Shown: positions 12,831 to 22,018 of the stretch, piece by piece
Numbering within the stretch: the stretch's first letter is position 1
How the letters are laid out: each line of letters starts with the position of its first letter
Notes under the pieces: generated by a model
Told to the model about the DNA's origin: nothing
Databases searched by the model: none
The model's input: only the letters and a program-made list of their open reading frames with translations
NCBI GenBank assembly: GCA_900544715.1
Contig: UQWL01000004.1
Location: forward strand, 62,001-126,000
Length of the DNA: 64,000 nt
Origin: an uncultured Oscillospiraceae bacterium
Lineage (GTDB): Bacteria > Bacillota > Clostridia > Oscillospirales > Acutalibacteraceae
Reading direction: 5' to 3'
Program-made: the position numbers and the translations under genes

Positions 12831-15299
12831 TCATTCAGAACGTATGGTAAGAACACTGCCCTTCAGGCTTGCAGAGCTTGCTGAAACAGTAATTGTCCCG
12901 CCTTGTGTGCCAGACGACTGAATCAACGCCATCAGAAGGCCGGAGAAAGCCCTGCGACCGCCTGCTTTGTCATTCTCTCGGGAGCCTGGATCGCCATTGC
13001 CAAGACCTAGAAGTCTCCCCGCACCGGTCACGTCGAAAGTTACGTAGTTTTCCGCATCTGGAACGATAGTGCCATCTTTGTCGCAAATCTGCGCAGTAAC
13101 AAATGCCACATCCTTGCCGTCAGGATTGATGGCCTCTCGGTTGACGGAAAGAATAATCTTCGCCGGCGCGCCAGCGGTTTCCTTTACGTCGCTGGTAACG
13201 ACCTTACCGGCTTTATATCCTACTGCCTCCAACCTGCCAGACTTATAGGGTACTTGATATTCTACCCAGTCAGCCTCCAGTGGCTTTTTACCTAAGCTTT
13301 CACCATTCAGCAGAAGCTCAATTTCCTCACAGTTGGTGTAAACACGTATCGTCTTGATCACACCCTCTATTGGCCAAGTCCAGTGGGGCATGATGTGAAC
13401 CAGCGGTGTGCGGTCAAAAAGTGATTTATAATAATAGTAGTCGTCCTTGGCAAAGCCGCAGGTATCCATGACGCCAAAGTTGGAAGAAACCTGATATTCC
13501 CGCAGCGGCGTTGGCTCGCCCCGGTAGTCGAACCCTGTCCAGATGAAGAAGCCGCCCGTGCGAGGATTGTCCTTGTAGAAGTGCCAGGTCTGGGTGGGCC
13601 GTGCCGTGCCGCCGGCCATGGGACCACCTTCGCCGCCCATCATCACGTAGCGGGTACCAAAGCTGGAGCAGTGGCCGCGCAGCTTGTTGTCCTCATAGAT
13701 ACCGCGGGTAGAATACCACGAGGTATTCTCGGTATTCATAAATTTCATCTGCGGATATCTCTGTGCCGCGATCGTAAAGAGATCTCCTGCCATTGCGGAC
13801 TCGACATAATTCAGCCCGAGAATATCGAAAAGCTCTAGGCCATATTCTTCTGCCTCCTCCGGTGAAAGGAACGCTTCCGCCGAGACGAAGGGTCGCGTGG
13901 AGTCCAACCTGCGGGCAAAGGGCAGCATAGTGTGAAGAATCCGCTTTGCCTGATAACTTCCAGCGAACATCTCTTCGTTAGACAGGCTCCAGGCGAAAAC
14001 ACTGGGATGGTTGCGGCTGCTCTTGATGAGTTCCTCCAAATCCTCCATGCGGTGCCGCGTCACTTCGATGAGGCGGTTCTCGTTTAGCACCAGCATGCCC
14101 TGGCGGTCGCATTCGTCCAACAGCTCCAGCGTGGCGGGATTGTGGGAGGAACGATAGGCGTTGAGGCCCATATCTTTCAGCTGCTGGATTTTGTATGCCT
14201 GCACCGCGTCCGGCAGCGCCACGCCGACCCCCGCGAAATCCTGATGGACACAGGCCCCGTAGAGCGGGGTGGGAACGCCGTTCAGCAACAATCCATCGGT
14301 GGTATATTTGATGGTGCGGATGCCGAAAGCCGTGTCGTAATGATCTGTTGGTTTCCCATCTACAAGAACCTCGGTTTTTGCCATGTAGAGGTTTGGGTTT
14401 TCGCAGTCCCACAGTTTAGCATTTTTGAGCCGCATACTGCCTGTGAAAGCTTCTTTTTCGAAGGCATCCAGCCTACCGGAGCATTCTTCCATACCGACTA
14501 CCTTACCGTCCGGGTCAAGGATAGAGGTGCGGATCGTGCAGTTCACTGCTTGGCCCGTTTCATTGCAAAGCGTGGTTTCAATGTGGAGCACGGCATCCGC
14601 ACCCTCCACTTCGGAGCGCACATACACACCCCAGCGGTCCACATGGACTGGCTCATATTTGGTCAGCCAGGTATGGCGATAGATGCCACCGCCCTCATAC
14701 CACCAGCCCTCGTCGCCGGTGGTTGTATCGCATCGCACTAGCAGAACGTTGTCTCCCTCATCGTCCCCATATTTGGTCAACTCGGTCACATCGAACTGAA
14801 AGCCGGTGTATCCGGAATAATGGTCGCCCAGAAAGCAGCCGTTGTACCAGAAAGAAGCCGCACGCATGACGCCGTCGAATTCCAAAACGATCCGCTTGCC
14901 CTCGTCTGATTTTGGGACTTTGAAGGTCTTTCTGTAATAACACACGCCGTTGGGGATGGAGCCCTGTCCCCAGGAGTTGTCGTCATACCCCATCTCAAGC
15001 CGGAAGTCATGGGGAAGGTCAACGGTCTTCCAGCCCTCCAGGCTGCGGCCGCTGGGAGGACACTCCCCCATCAGTAAGACAGACACATCCATATTCGTAT
15101 CCGCATCGTCTGCAACCGGGAGCACATCCTGCAATCTCTGCAACGCTCGTTTTGCACCTGCAAATGGCTCTCCGTTCTCGCCAGCAATGGAGTTTGTCAA
15201 CCCGCCGATGAGGCCGCTTTTTTTACAGGTTTTTGGAAACGGACCGATCTCTCCAATGATATACTTCCAGCCTGCATCCAAACTTTCTTTGATTCGCAT
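12831..15299 (-). CDS. Glycoside hydrolase family 2
   Basis: An 822-residue cytoplasmic enzyme, without a signal peptide, of the beta-galactosidase/beta-glucuronidase class. Order of parts: sugar-binding jelly roll (about 90-215), immunoglobulin-like domain (220-325), TIM barrel (330-640), then a DUF4982-like module and a C-terminal Ig-like module. The acid/base is the second-last E in WSLSNEE (near 440) and the nucleophile the E in MNTENTSWYSTRG (near 522); FIWTGFDYRGEPTP is the family's barrel-end motif. AAGGAGGG precedes the ATG. Substrate specificity is not clear. It lies between the AraC regulator and an MFS carrier, which suggests uptake followed by hydrolysis inside the cell. Confidence 0.9.
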   Translation of the reverse strand: MRIKESLDAGWKYIIGEIGPFPKTCKKSGLIGGLTNSIAGENGEPFAGAKRALQRLQDVLPVADDADTNMDVSVLLMGECPPSGRSLEGWKTVDLPHDFRLEMGYDDNSWGQGSIPNGVCYYRKTFKVPKSDEGKRIVLEFDGVMRAASFWYNGCFLGDHYSGYTGFQFDVTELTKYGDDEGDNVLLVRCDTTTGDEGWWYEGGGIYRHTWLTKYEPVHVDRWGVYVRSEVEGADAVLHIETTLCNETGQAVNCTIRTSILDPDGKVVGMEECSGRLDAFEKEAFTGSMRLKNAKLWDCENPNLYMAKTEVLVDGKPTDHYDTAFGIRTIKYTTDGLLLNGVPTPLYGACVHQDFAGVGVALPDAVQAYKIQQLKDMGLNAYRSSHNPATLELLDECDRQGMLVLNENRLIEVTRHRMEDLEELIKSSRNHPSVFAWSLSNEEMFAGSYQAKRILHTMLPFARRLDSTRPFVSAEAFLSPEEAEEYGLELFDILGLNYVESAMAGDLFTIAAQRYPQMKFMNTENTSWYSTRGIYEDNKLRGHCSSFGTRYVMMGGEGGPMAGGTARPTQTWHFYKDNPRTGGFFIWTGFDYRGEPTPLREYQVSSNFGVMDTCGFAKDDYYYYKSLFDRTPLVHIMPHWTWPIEGVIKTIRVYTNCEEIELLLNGESLGKKPLEADWVEYQVPYKSGRLEAVGYKAGKVVTSDVKETAGAPAKIILSVNREAINPDGKDVAFVTAQICDKDGTIVPDAENYVTFDVTGAGRLLGLGNGDPGSRENDKAGGRRAFSGLLMALIQSSGTQGGTITVSASSASLKGSVLTIRSE

Positions 15300-15460
15300 A
15301 AGACGCCCTCCTTAATCAGTAGTTCCTTTCGTTTTATGCTGCGATTTCCGTTCGAGCTCGCATGGATCCAGATCCAATATTAGTATATCCGAAAACGTTA
15401 AGCACCGCAGTGTCATACGCGGGAGAGCGGCCAGCGTGTCAGTATCATAAATAGGCTTGT

Positions 15461-16594
15461 TCAGTTCCTCTGATGCTCCCTGCGATATTCCATGGGCGTC
15501 ATACCATATTTTTTCTGGAATAGTCCGTAAAAGAATGTCTTGTTTTCGAAGCCCAGAGACGTGATGATCGATGTAATACTCTGGTCGCTATTGGCAAAAA
15601 GCTCCTTCGCTTTCTTCAGGCGAATGATTCGATCGTATTCTGAGATGCTCATCCCGGAATGTTTTTTGACAACGCGATTGATATAATCGCTACTGTAATT
15701 AAGCTGCTCCGCTAGAATCGAGCGGGTGACCTTTCCCGGGTTTTGCTCCATGAGCTGCGTCACCTTATTAAACAAAAGAGATTCTGTGCTGTTGCCCAGC
15801 GTGATTTGGGATATCTCGTACAAGCTGTCATCCTGCAGATAGGAAAAAAGCCTCTCCAGCACTCCACGAAGAATGTGCGTATAGCCTGTCTGCTTGAGCA
15901 GAAGCTCCTGCGCCATGCTCTCAAGCAGTGCTTCCACCTGAGCTGGTCCCTTGCCGCCAGAGCCTACGGGCAAAAAGTCCAGATAGTCCCGGTGGTATTG
16001 CGCCTGCTCTTCCAGATTGCTTGTAAAAAAATTGTGCAGTAGCCCGGTAGCTAGCCCCTCGGTTTGCTCCGTGTCCACTAGTTCGCGCACGTATTCCTTT
16101 GATAGGCATAGATAGATTACAAAATAGTGCGTTCCCACCACCTCAAAATGTCGCGTGCTGCGGTTCATGAGGCAGGCGCGCCCCTTTTCGTAAAAGTAGC
16201 AGCCGTTTTCAATGCGCTGTTCCACCGAGCCCTCCAACACGTACATCAGCTCAAAGAAATCGTGCTGGTGCGTCTTGATCCCCCAGTTATCGTCGACACC
16301 GGGCACGTTCTTCTCGGCAGGCGTAGTACTGTCCGTGTCGGTTTCATTGCGCTCCAGATGAAAATGCTCCGGGCTGGAAATGGAAGTAAACGTGATAGAC
16401 CGCTTGGACTGGTACCGGCCCCCGGCCATGATGTTCATGCAAAACGGGACGTTCAGGCTGCGCATCTGTTCTGTATTTTCCACCGCATGGGACGCCGCCG
16501 GATCATACCCGGCGGAGCTTTCAAATCGTGCGCACCGGTCGGGCTCCAGACGGACGACCGGCTCATTTTGAACCAGAAACGGAAAAAGAAACAT
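15461..16594 (-). CDS. AraC-family regulator of the GH2/MFS genes
   Basis: A 377-residue regulator. The N-terminal cupin-like sensor region contains HQHDFFELMYVLEGSVEQRI and the C-terminal about 100 residues carry the two AraC helix-turn-helix motifs (SILAEQLNYSSDYINRVVKK and SIITSLGFENKTFFYGLFQK, ending YGMTPMEYRR). The site AGGAGG precedes ATG 16594. It is upstream of the GH2 gene on the same strand with a 160-bp gap, so it likely activates GH2 and the MFS carrier in response to a sugar. Confidence 0.88.
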   Translation of the reverse strand: MFLFPFLVQNEPVVRLEPDRCARFESSAGYDPAASHAVENTEQMRSLNVPFCMNIMAGGRYQSKRSITFTSISSPEHFHLERNETDTDSTTPAEKNVPGVDDNWGIKTHQHDFFELMYVLEGSVEQRIENGCYFYEKGRACLMNRSTRHFEVVGTHYFVIYLCLSKEYVRELVDTEQTEGLATGLLHNFFTSNLEEQAQYHRDYLDFLPVGSGGKGPAQVEALLESMAQELLLKQTGYTHILRGVLERLFSYLQDDSLYEISQITLGNSTESLLFNKVTQLMEQNPGKVTRSILAEQLNYSSDYINRVVKKHSGMSISEYDRIIRLKKAKELFANSDQSITSIITSLGFENKTFFYGLFQKKYGMTPMEYRREHQRN

Positions 16595-16934
16595 AACATG
16601 ACCTCCTGTAAAAACCTGATTTCTGCGGATTCACCCGCCGCCTGTGCTTCAACCGAGAATATGGAGCGCTCGCCCTCTTTTCTATAACTATAATACCTAC
16701 TGAACAAACCTTGGTTTTGTGAAAATCGCAAAAAAACATGTGCTGATCCAGAATATTTTGTGCTATCCGGAGAAGGCACATTGAATCTTCCTGAAGTTCA
16801 GCACCGCAAATATCAGTGGCAAATGGTGCACTTTGCTATTTGATTTTTATTTTTACACAGTCAGTGCCATAATATGAAATGCGTATAGCTGATAATCGGC
16901 TAAGATATACTGGCTCTGAGGTAAGGCTAGTTGT
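16595..16934. other. Intergenic region with no gene seen
   Basis: This 340-bp stretch should hold the promoter of the AraC gene. No convincing coding frame, RNA fold or repeat was found. Confidence 0.4.
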
Positions 16935-17208
16935 ATGAGCGCATTAGATAACTTACGGCAGATCAGGACTAAAACAGGTTAAAATTGCAACAGTGTTAAC
17001 TTGCAGCCAAAGAATATACTGCTACTATGAACGAGGCGAACTCGATATGCCCATCAAAATCCAAATCAAGCTGGCGAAGTGCCACAACGTAAGCATTGAC
17101 TACTTGCATGGGCTCACTGCTCTAAAAATGATCGGCTATATTGACAAATTCGATCATAAAACACAAAAAAGCGTTGCAATTTTTGAAAATCGCAACGCCC
17201 TTTCATAA
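16935..17208 (+). pseudogene. Frameshifted XRE regulator
   Basis: The frame starts MSALDNLRQIRTKTG at 16935, hits a stop, and the matching remainder continues in another frame (SQRIYCYYERGELDMPIKIQ, then CHNVSIDYLHGLT). Together they make one HTH_3 protein with a frameshift near 16980. The Y.YYE.GE.DMPI and VSIDYLHG strings are typical of the family. It is probably not functional. Confidence 0.65.
17164..17198 (-). terminator. Hairpin with minus-strand T run
   Basis: GCGTTGC (17171-17177) pairs with GCAACGC (17192-17198); on the minus strand TTTTTTGTG follows. It may back up the GH16 terminator. Between 17209 and 17462 I see no supported gene. Confidence 0.5.
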
Positions 17209-17462
17209 TTGATTGCTATGATTAGGGCTGGAAGCGCTTTACCGGCACCATGCGGGCGCGGCGCGCCATGTCAGCCGCCCGATGCTGCCGCCGGAGCAGC
17301 TTGCCGCCCTGATGACGCCGGCGCTGACGTGGATGTGGCCGTATCGGACGGGGAGAAATATGTGGTGTCGGGCTATTTGGCGGAAGAACCGCCTCAGGAA
17401 TAGGGTGTGAATGGGCTTGAGATTACTTCCGCGCGGCGCAAGCGCAGAGAATAAAGAGGTGG

Positions 17463-17505
17463 ATGAAAAACGAGCGGTGTGAAACCAACTGTTTCACACC
17501 GCTCG
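17463..17505 (-). terminator. Terminator of the GH16 gene
   Basis: A perfect 14-bp stem, CGAGCGGTGTGAAA and its complement, with TTTTTCATC after it on the minus strand, 28 bp past the stop codon. Confidence 0.8.
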
Positions 17506-17532
17506 CTCTTTGCTTCTATTTTCGTTGTCTGG

Positions 17533-18390
17533 TTATTTATAGGCATATGCGCGGACATAATCCACCGTCATCTGGGCTGGGAGCTTGCCCTCCTTGTTAT
17601 TGGTTATGTTGCCTGCCCAGCTGTCGCCCGCAACGCCGCCGCTGCCTCCGACCTCACAGGAGATAATCATGAACTCCGGCACCATTGGCGTGCCCTGGAA
17701 GCTGGTGCGCGCCGCGACGCGGCCGTTTACATAAAAGATATATTCCTCTTCATTCCACTCCAGGCCGTAGGTGTTAAATTCATCATAGGGGTGGTTCGCA
17801 AGCGTGCTGCCCTGGCCTTCGCTCTTGAGGTCGCTGCCGTAGCCATCCACGTGCACGGCATGGGAAACGCTGTTGCGCACCTTCCAATCCTGATAATTGG
17901 CGGATTCGTAAATATCGATCTCCGCGCCATTGCGGCCGCCGTCCGTTACATCCGCCATGGAGTCGCACAGCATCCAGAAGGCGGACCACATGCCCTCGGC
18001 CTTTGGCAGGATGCAACGGATTTCGAAATAGCCGTGCGTCTGCTCAAACAGGCCCTTCGTGTTGAGCATGCCGGTGTAGTAGCCGGGGCCGTACTTGCCG
18101 TTTTCCTTATATTCTGTTGTGATTTTCAGCGTGCCGTCGCTCACTGTGATCTGCTCGGGGTCCCAGAAGCCGCCCTGGCGGATATAGTCATGATCGTTGT
18201 TCCAATATTTTTTTGTGGTCCATTTGGCCGCATCGAGTTGTTCGCCATCAAAAGTGTCCTCAAACGTCAGCTCAAATTTGTCAAGGTCGATTTTGGGGCC
18301 CCATGCAACGCCAACGCCATAGCAGATGGCGATGAAATTCCACACGCCCATAAACAGGGCGAGGAAGAGGGAAAATAGACGTTTCAACAT
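17533..18390 (-). CDS. Secreted or membrane-anchored GH16 beta-glucanase
   Basis: A 285-residue family 16 glycoside hydrolase with an N-terminal hydrophobic signal/anchor (residues 3-27). The catalytic ExDxxE motif is E157-I-D-I-Y-E162, nucleophile and acid/base, preceded by the conserved substrate-cleft run FWDPEQITVSDGTLKIT and YFEIRCILPKAEGMWSAFWM. GH16 enzymes act on laminarin, lichenan, agarose or carrageenan; the intact length and single domain fit a beta-1,3 or mixed-linkage glucanase, but the substrate is inferred. It is a monocistronic gene with its own terminator. Confidence 0.9.
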   Translation of the reverse strand: MLKRLFSLFLALFMGVWNFIAICYGVGVAWGPKIDLDKFELTFEDTFDGEQLDAAKWTTKKYWNNDHDYIRQGGFWDPEQITVSDGTLKITTEYKENGKYGPGYYTGMLNTKGLFEQTHGYFEIRCILPKAEGMWSAFWMLCDSMADVTDGGRNGAEIDIYESANYQDWKVRNSVSHAVHVDGYGSDLKSEGQGSTLANHPYDEFNTYGLEWNEEEYIFYVNGRVAARTSFQGTPMVPEFMIISCEVGGSGGVAGDSWAGNITNNKEGKLPAQMTVDYVRAYAYK

Positions 18391-18560
18391 TTTTATTGCT
18401 CCTTTTCTGCATCCGATTTGTTCCTATTGTATAAAATTGCCAGCAAAAAGTAAAGGGAATATTTTAAAATAGATTGGATAAAATGAGAAACGAGCCTTTC
18501 ATCGAGCTTATGCGGGGCAGATTCGGCAGGGACGGGCTGGTAAAAAATTTTAAAAAATGC

Positions 18561-18589
18561 TTGACAAGCTCTTGGTGATATACTATAAT
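18561..18589 (+). promoter_or_regulatory. tRNA promoter
   Basis: Perfect TTGACA (18561-18566), 17 bp, perfect TATAAT (18584-18589), 12 bp before the tRNA. Confidence 0.9.
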
Positions 18590-18601
18590 GTCTCTTGCTG
18601 A

Positions 18602-18675
18602 TGCGGAATTGTGTAAGGGTAGCACGACAGACTCTGACTCTGTTTGTCTGGGTTCAAATCCTAGTTCCGCAGCCA
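18602..18675 (+). tRNA. tRNA-Gln (CUG)
   Basis: Acceptor stem TGCGGAA/TTCCGCA, D arm GTGT...GCAC, anticodon stem ACAGA/TCTGT around loop CTCTGAC (anticodon CTG, reads CAG), T arm TGGGTTCAAATCCTA, and an encoded GCCA end. It stands alone with its own promoter and terminator. Confidence 0.95.
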
Positions 18676-18678
18676 GGT

Positions 18679-18712
18679 AGGCCGTCTCTCGTAGAGACGG
18701 CCTTTTGTTTTA
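18679..18712 (+). terminator. Terminator of tRNA-Gln
   Basis: AGGCCGTCTCT pairs with AGAGACGGCCT and is followed by TTTGTTTT. Confidence 0.85.
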
Positions 18713-18797
18713 TTCCTGTGATTGAACTGATCTTTCTGCTCAAAGTGGGAAAAGATAAAGAAAGAGAAGATCGGCCTTTGAAAGGATGCGTGGTTTT

Positions 18798-20252
18798 GTG
18801 TTTCAAAGAAGCGCAGGTGTTTTAATGAATCTCTCTTCCCTGCCGTCGCCGTTCGGCATTGGGGATTTTGGGCGCGGAGGCTACCAGTTTGTTGATCTGC
18901 TGTGTGAAATGCGGATGAGATGGTGGCAGATCCTGCCGCTTTGCCCGATCGGCAAGGGGAATTCCCCCTATTCGAGCGTTAGTGCGTTTGCACTCAATCC
19001 GCTTTATCTCGATCCCTGCGGGCTGTTGGAAGATGGCTATCTATCGCAGGCGGAGGTGGAGGAAGCCGTTTACAGAGGCTCTCCTTATCAGGCTGATTAC
19101 AAATGGGCCGCCTGTGCAAAAGCGGCGTTGATGCGCAAGGCTTATGAAAAAGCAGAGGACAGGCGTGCGGAATTGGAGGCTTTCCGGGAGGAACAGGCCT
19201 TTTGGCTGACAGACTACGCGCGCTTTATGGCTGCGCGGGATGCAAACGGCGGGAAGCCGTGGCGCGCATGGACGAAAGACGGCGCACAGGAGGCCATCGA
19301 CTATTATGTTTTTGAGCAGTTTATTTTGTTCCGGCAATGGAACCGGCTCAAAAGCTATGCAAACGCGCACGGCATTTCGATTTTAGGCGACATGCCGATC
19401 TATGTTTCCGATGAAAGCGCCGATTTCTGGGCGAACCGCGCCCTGTTTGAAACCACGCCGGAGGGTGAGCCGAAGCGCGTGGCGGGCGTGCCGCCGGATT
19501 ACTTTTCCGAAGATGGCCAGCTTTGGGGCAATCCGCTCTACGATTGGGGCAAAATGAAACAGGATGGCTACCGTTGGTGGCTCCAGCGCATCGGCAGCAG
19601 CTTAAAGATTTATGACGCGGTGCGCATCGACCACTTCCGGGGCTTTTACCGCTATTGGGCCGTTCCGGCAAATGCGAAAACGGCGCGGATCGGCACTTGG
19701 GAGCCGGGGCCGGGGATGGAGCTGTTTCATGCGGTCAATGCATCGTTTTCCAATCCGCAGATCGTGGCGGAGGATCTCGGCTGCGAAGAGGAGGGGCTGG
19801 TGCAATTCCTTCAGCAGGCCGGTTACCCCGGCATGAAGGTGATGCAGTTTGCCTATTATGGGTGGGACAGCATCCATTTGCCCTATAAATACACGGAGAA
19901 TTACGTTGCCTATACCGGCACGCACGATAATGATACGATGCTTGGCTGGCTCTGGTCGGCTAAGCCGGAGGAGCGCAGCCAACTGCTTGCTTACTGTCGC
20001 TTTACGGGCGATTGGGGCTCCGGTGGGCCGCAGAGCCCCGTGCTGCGCGCGATTTTTGAAACACTGTGGCAAACGCCCGCGCGCATGGCGATTCTGCCAG
20101 TGCAGGATCTCTGCGGCTATGGGACGGATACGCGCATGAACCTGCCCGGCGAAGCGGAGGGGAACTGGTGCTTCCGCATGACGGAAGAATCGCTCCGGCA
20201 GATTGATACCGCGTATTTCCGGCAGATCAATGAGCGATATGGCCGCGCATAG
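18798..20252 (+). CDS. malQ: 4-alpha-glucanotransferase
   Basis: A 484-residue amylomaltase (GH77) that transfers maltodextrin segments between glucan chains in the cytoplasm. GTG 18798 gives MFQRSAGVLMNLSSLPSPFG, the normal family start, and puts AAAGG about 12 bases upstream; an ATG at 18786 is the alternative and would abut that site. Catalytic residues are seen in AVRIDHFRGF (Asp nucleophile), IVAEDLG (Glu acid/base) and YTGTHDNDT (Asp). Length is standard. It follows tRNA-Gln and has its own terminator. Confidence 0.95.
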   Translation: MFQRSAGVLMNLSSLPSPFGIGDFGRGGYQFVDLLCEMRMRWWQILPLCPIGKGNSPYSSVSAFALNPLYLDPCGLLEDGYLSQAEVEEAVYRGSPYQADYKWAACAKAALMRKAYEKAEDRRAELEAFREEQAFWLTDYARFMAARDANGGKPWRAWTKDGAQEAIDYYVFEQFILFRQWNRLKSYANAHGISILGDMPIYVSDESADFWANRALFETTPEGEPKRVAGVPPDYFSEDGQLWGNPLYDWGKMKQDGYRWWLQRIGSSLKIYDAVRIDHFRGFYRYWAVPANAKTARIGTWEPGPGMELFHAVNASFSNPQIVAEDLGCEEEGLVQFLQQAGYPGMKVMQFAYYGWDSIHLPYKYTENYVAYTGTHDNDTMLGWLWSAKPEERSQLLAYCRFTGDWGSGGPQSPVLRAIFETLWQTPARMAILPVQDLCGYGTDTRMNLPGEAEGNWCFRMTEESLRQIDTAYFRQINERYGRA

Positions 20253-20282
20253 CGGCAGGTAGAATGCAATGTAAAAGAAGCA

Positions 20283-20325
20283 AAAGGGAGGCGCGGCAAA
20301 TAAAATTGCCACACCTCCCTTTATT
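20283..20325 (+). terminator. Terminator of malQ
   Basis: AAAGGGAGG pairs with CCTCCCTTT, with an inner GGCAA/TTGCC helix, then TTATTG. Confidence 0.75.
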
Positions 20326-20440
20326 GAATTACTAATCTGTAGGTTTTATCCAATTTACGGACAGGACGTATTGATTTTTCATTCACTCCATGCTAAACTA
20401 TTTTTGAATCATTCCAAAGAGAGAGTTGGAGGCGATTTCA

Positions 20441-21934
20441 TTGTCTGAGAAGAAAACCGTGTTTTTAACTGGCGCATCCGGCAATATGGGGTTTGCCGGG
20501 TTCCAGGAGCTGTATCAGAGAAAAGATCAATTCAATCTGGTGCTGCTCAACCGCGGCAGCGACAAAAACAGGGAAAAGTTCAAGTTTTATGCCAACGATC
20601 CGAGCGTGAAGCTCGTCTGGGGCGATCTCACGAACTATGAGGATGTGCTCGCGTGCGTAACCGGTGCCGATTATGTCCTTCATGTGGGCGGGATGGTCTC
20701 CCCGGCGGCGGATTACTTCCCCAAGCGCACGATGAAAACCAACATCGGCGCGATTGAGAATATCATCCGCGCGATCAAGGCACAGCCCGACCCGGATGCG
20801 GTCAAGCTTGTCTATATCGGCACCGTCGCCCAAACGGGTGACCGCAATCCGCCCATCCACTGGGGCCGCACGGGCGACCCGATCAAGATCAGCGTTTACG
20901 ACCACTATGCAATCAGCAAAACGATCGCCGAGGCGAAGGTGGCCGAATCCGGCCTGAAGCACTGGGTTTCCCTGCGGCAGACAGGCATCCTCTATCCGGG
21001 CATTCTCAAGAATTTTGATCCGATCATGTATCATGTGCCGATCAACGGCGTGCTGGAATGGGCGACGATTGAGGATTCCGGCCTGCTGCTTGCCAATGTC
21101 TGTGGAGACGATGTGCCAGAAAGCTTTTGGAGAAGGTTTTACAATATCGGCAGCGGTGCGGAATACCGCATTACAAATTATGAGTTCGAAGTTTATCTCC
21201 TGCGGGCGATCGGCTTGGATTCCCCCAAAAAGATTTTTGAGCCAAATTGGTTTACGCTACGCAATTTCCACGGCCATTGGTTCACGGATTCCGATACGCT
21301 CGATGATTACCTGCACTTCCGCCACAATGTGCCCATCAAGGAGTATTTCGCGCAGCTTTCCCAGCATGTGCCGGGCTACTATAAGCTGGCGAAGGTGATT
21401 CCGAGCGGCCTGATTAAAAAGGCCGGCATGATCAAGATGGCTTATAAGGAAAAGTATGGAACGCAGACGTGGATTAAAAACAACATTACGCCCCGTGTGA
21501 CTGCTTATTATGGCAGCCATGAGAATTGGAAAAAGATCGGCACATGGAAGGATTTTAAGGTGGAAACGCCGAGCATGGAGCCAGCCTTTCTGGATCACGG
21601 ATATGATGAAACAAAGCCGGAGGCGAGCCTCGACCTGGAGGATATGATCCGGGCGGCGGAGTTTCGTGGCGGGGAATGCCTGTCGAATACGATGGCCAAG
21701 GGCGATCTTTTTACACCGCTGAAATGGCGCTGCGCGTTGGGGCATGAGTTTGAGATGTCTCCCAATCTGGCACTAAAGGGCGGGCATTGGTGCCCGGACT
21801 GCCTGCCATCCCCATGGAATTACGATGCGATTGCAAGGGTCAATCCGTTTTTTGCGCAGGTATGGTACCCGCTGCATGACCCCAGCGAAAACAACTACTA
21901 CGACGACAGTATTTTCGACGGTATGGAAGATTGA
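20441..21934 (+). CDS. NAD-dependent epimerase/dehydratase with zinc-ribbon tail
   Basis: A 497-residue protein starting at TTG 20441 (MSEKKTVFLTGASGNMGF), chosen because GGAGG lies eight bases before it. Residues 1-330 are an extended short-chain dehydrogenase: TGASGNMG nucleotide loop, DLTNYEDV, and YDHYAISKTIAEA with the YxxxK catalytic pair. From about residue 400 a second part contains CALGHEFEMSPN and HWCPDCL, a treble-clef-like Cys-His zinc site preceded by GDLFTPLKWRC. The fused tail is unusual for a sugar-nucleotide SDR. Substrate unknown. It is a single gene between two terminators. Confidence 0.8.
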   Translation: MSEKKTVFLTGASGNMGFAGFQELYQRKDQFNLVLLNRGSDKNREKFKFYANDPSVKLVWGDLTNYEDVLACVTGADYVLHVGGMVSPAADYFPKRTMKTNIGAIENIIRAIKAQPDPDAVKLVYIGTVAQTGDRNPPIHWGRTGDPIKISVYDHYAISKTIAEAKVAESGLKHWVSLRQTGILYPGILKNFDPIMYHVPINGVLEWATIEDSGLLLANVCGDDVPESFWRRFYNIGSGAEYRITNYEFEVYLLRAIGLDSPKKIFEPNWFTLRNFHGHWFTDSDTLDDYLHFRHNVPIKEYFAQLSQHVPGYYKLAKVIPSGLIKKAGMIKMAYKEKYGTQTWIKNNITPRVTAYYGSHENWKKIGTWKDFKVETPSMEPAFLDHGYDETKPEASLDLEDMIRAAEFRGGECLSNTMAKGDLFTPLKWRCALGHEFEMSPNLALKGGHWCPDCLPSPWNYDAIARVNPFFAQVWYPLHDPSENNYYDDSIFDGMED

Positions 21935-21963
21935 CCGCCGGAGATACACCGCGCGTGAGGGAA

Positions 21964-22014
21964 GAAAAAGCGGCGTGTATCCAACCTCTGGTTGGGTGCA
22001 CGCCGCTTTTTCTT
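21964..22014. terminator. Bidirectional terminator
   Basis: AAAAAGCGGCGTG and CACGCCGCTTTTT form a long stem between the SDR gene and the convergent TPM gene; A and T runs on both sides suit both directions. Confidence 0.8.
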
Positions 22015-22018
22015 TGCT

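Noticed and set aside
17209..17403. 64-codon ORF after the XRE pseudogene
   Set aside because: No ribosome site and low-complexity Ala/Asp/Pro content; possibly a fragment of a lost gene but not supportable.
17479..18378. 299-codon plus-strand ORF
   Set aside because: Antisense shadow of the GH16 gene, starting within its terminator.
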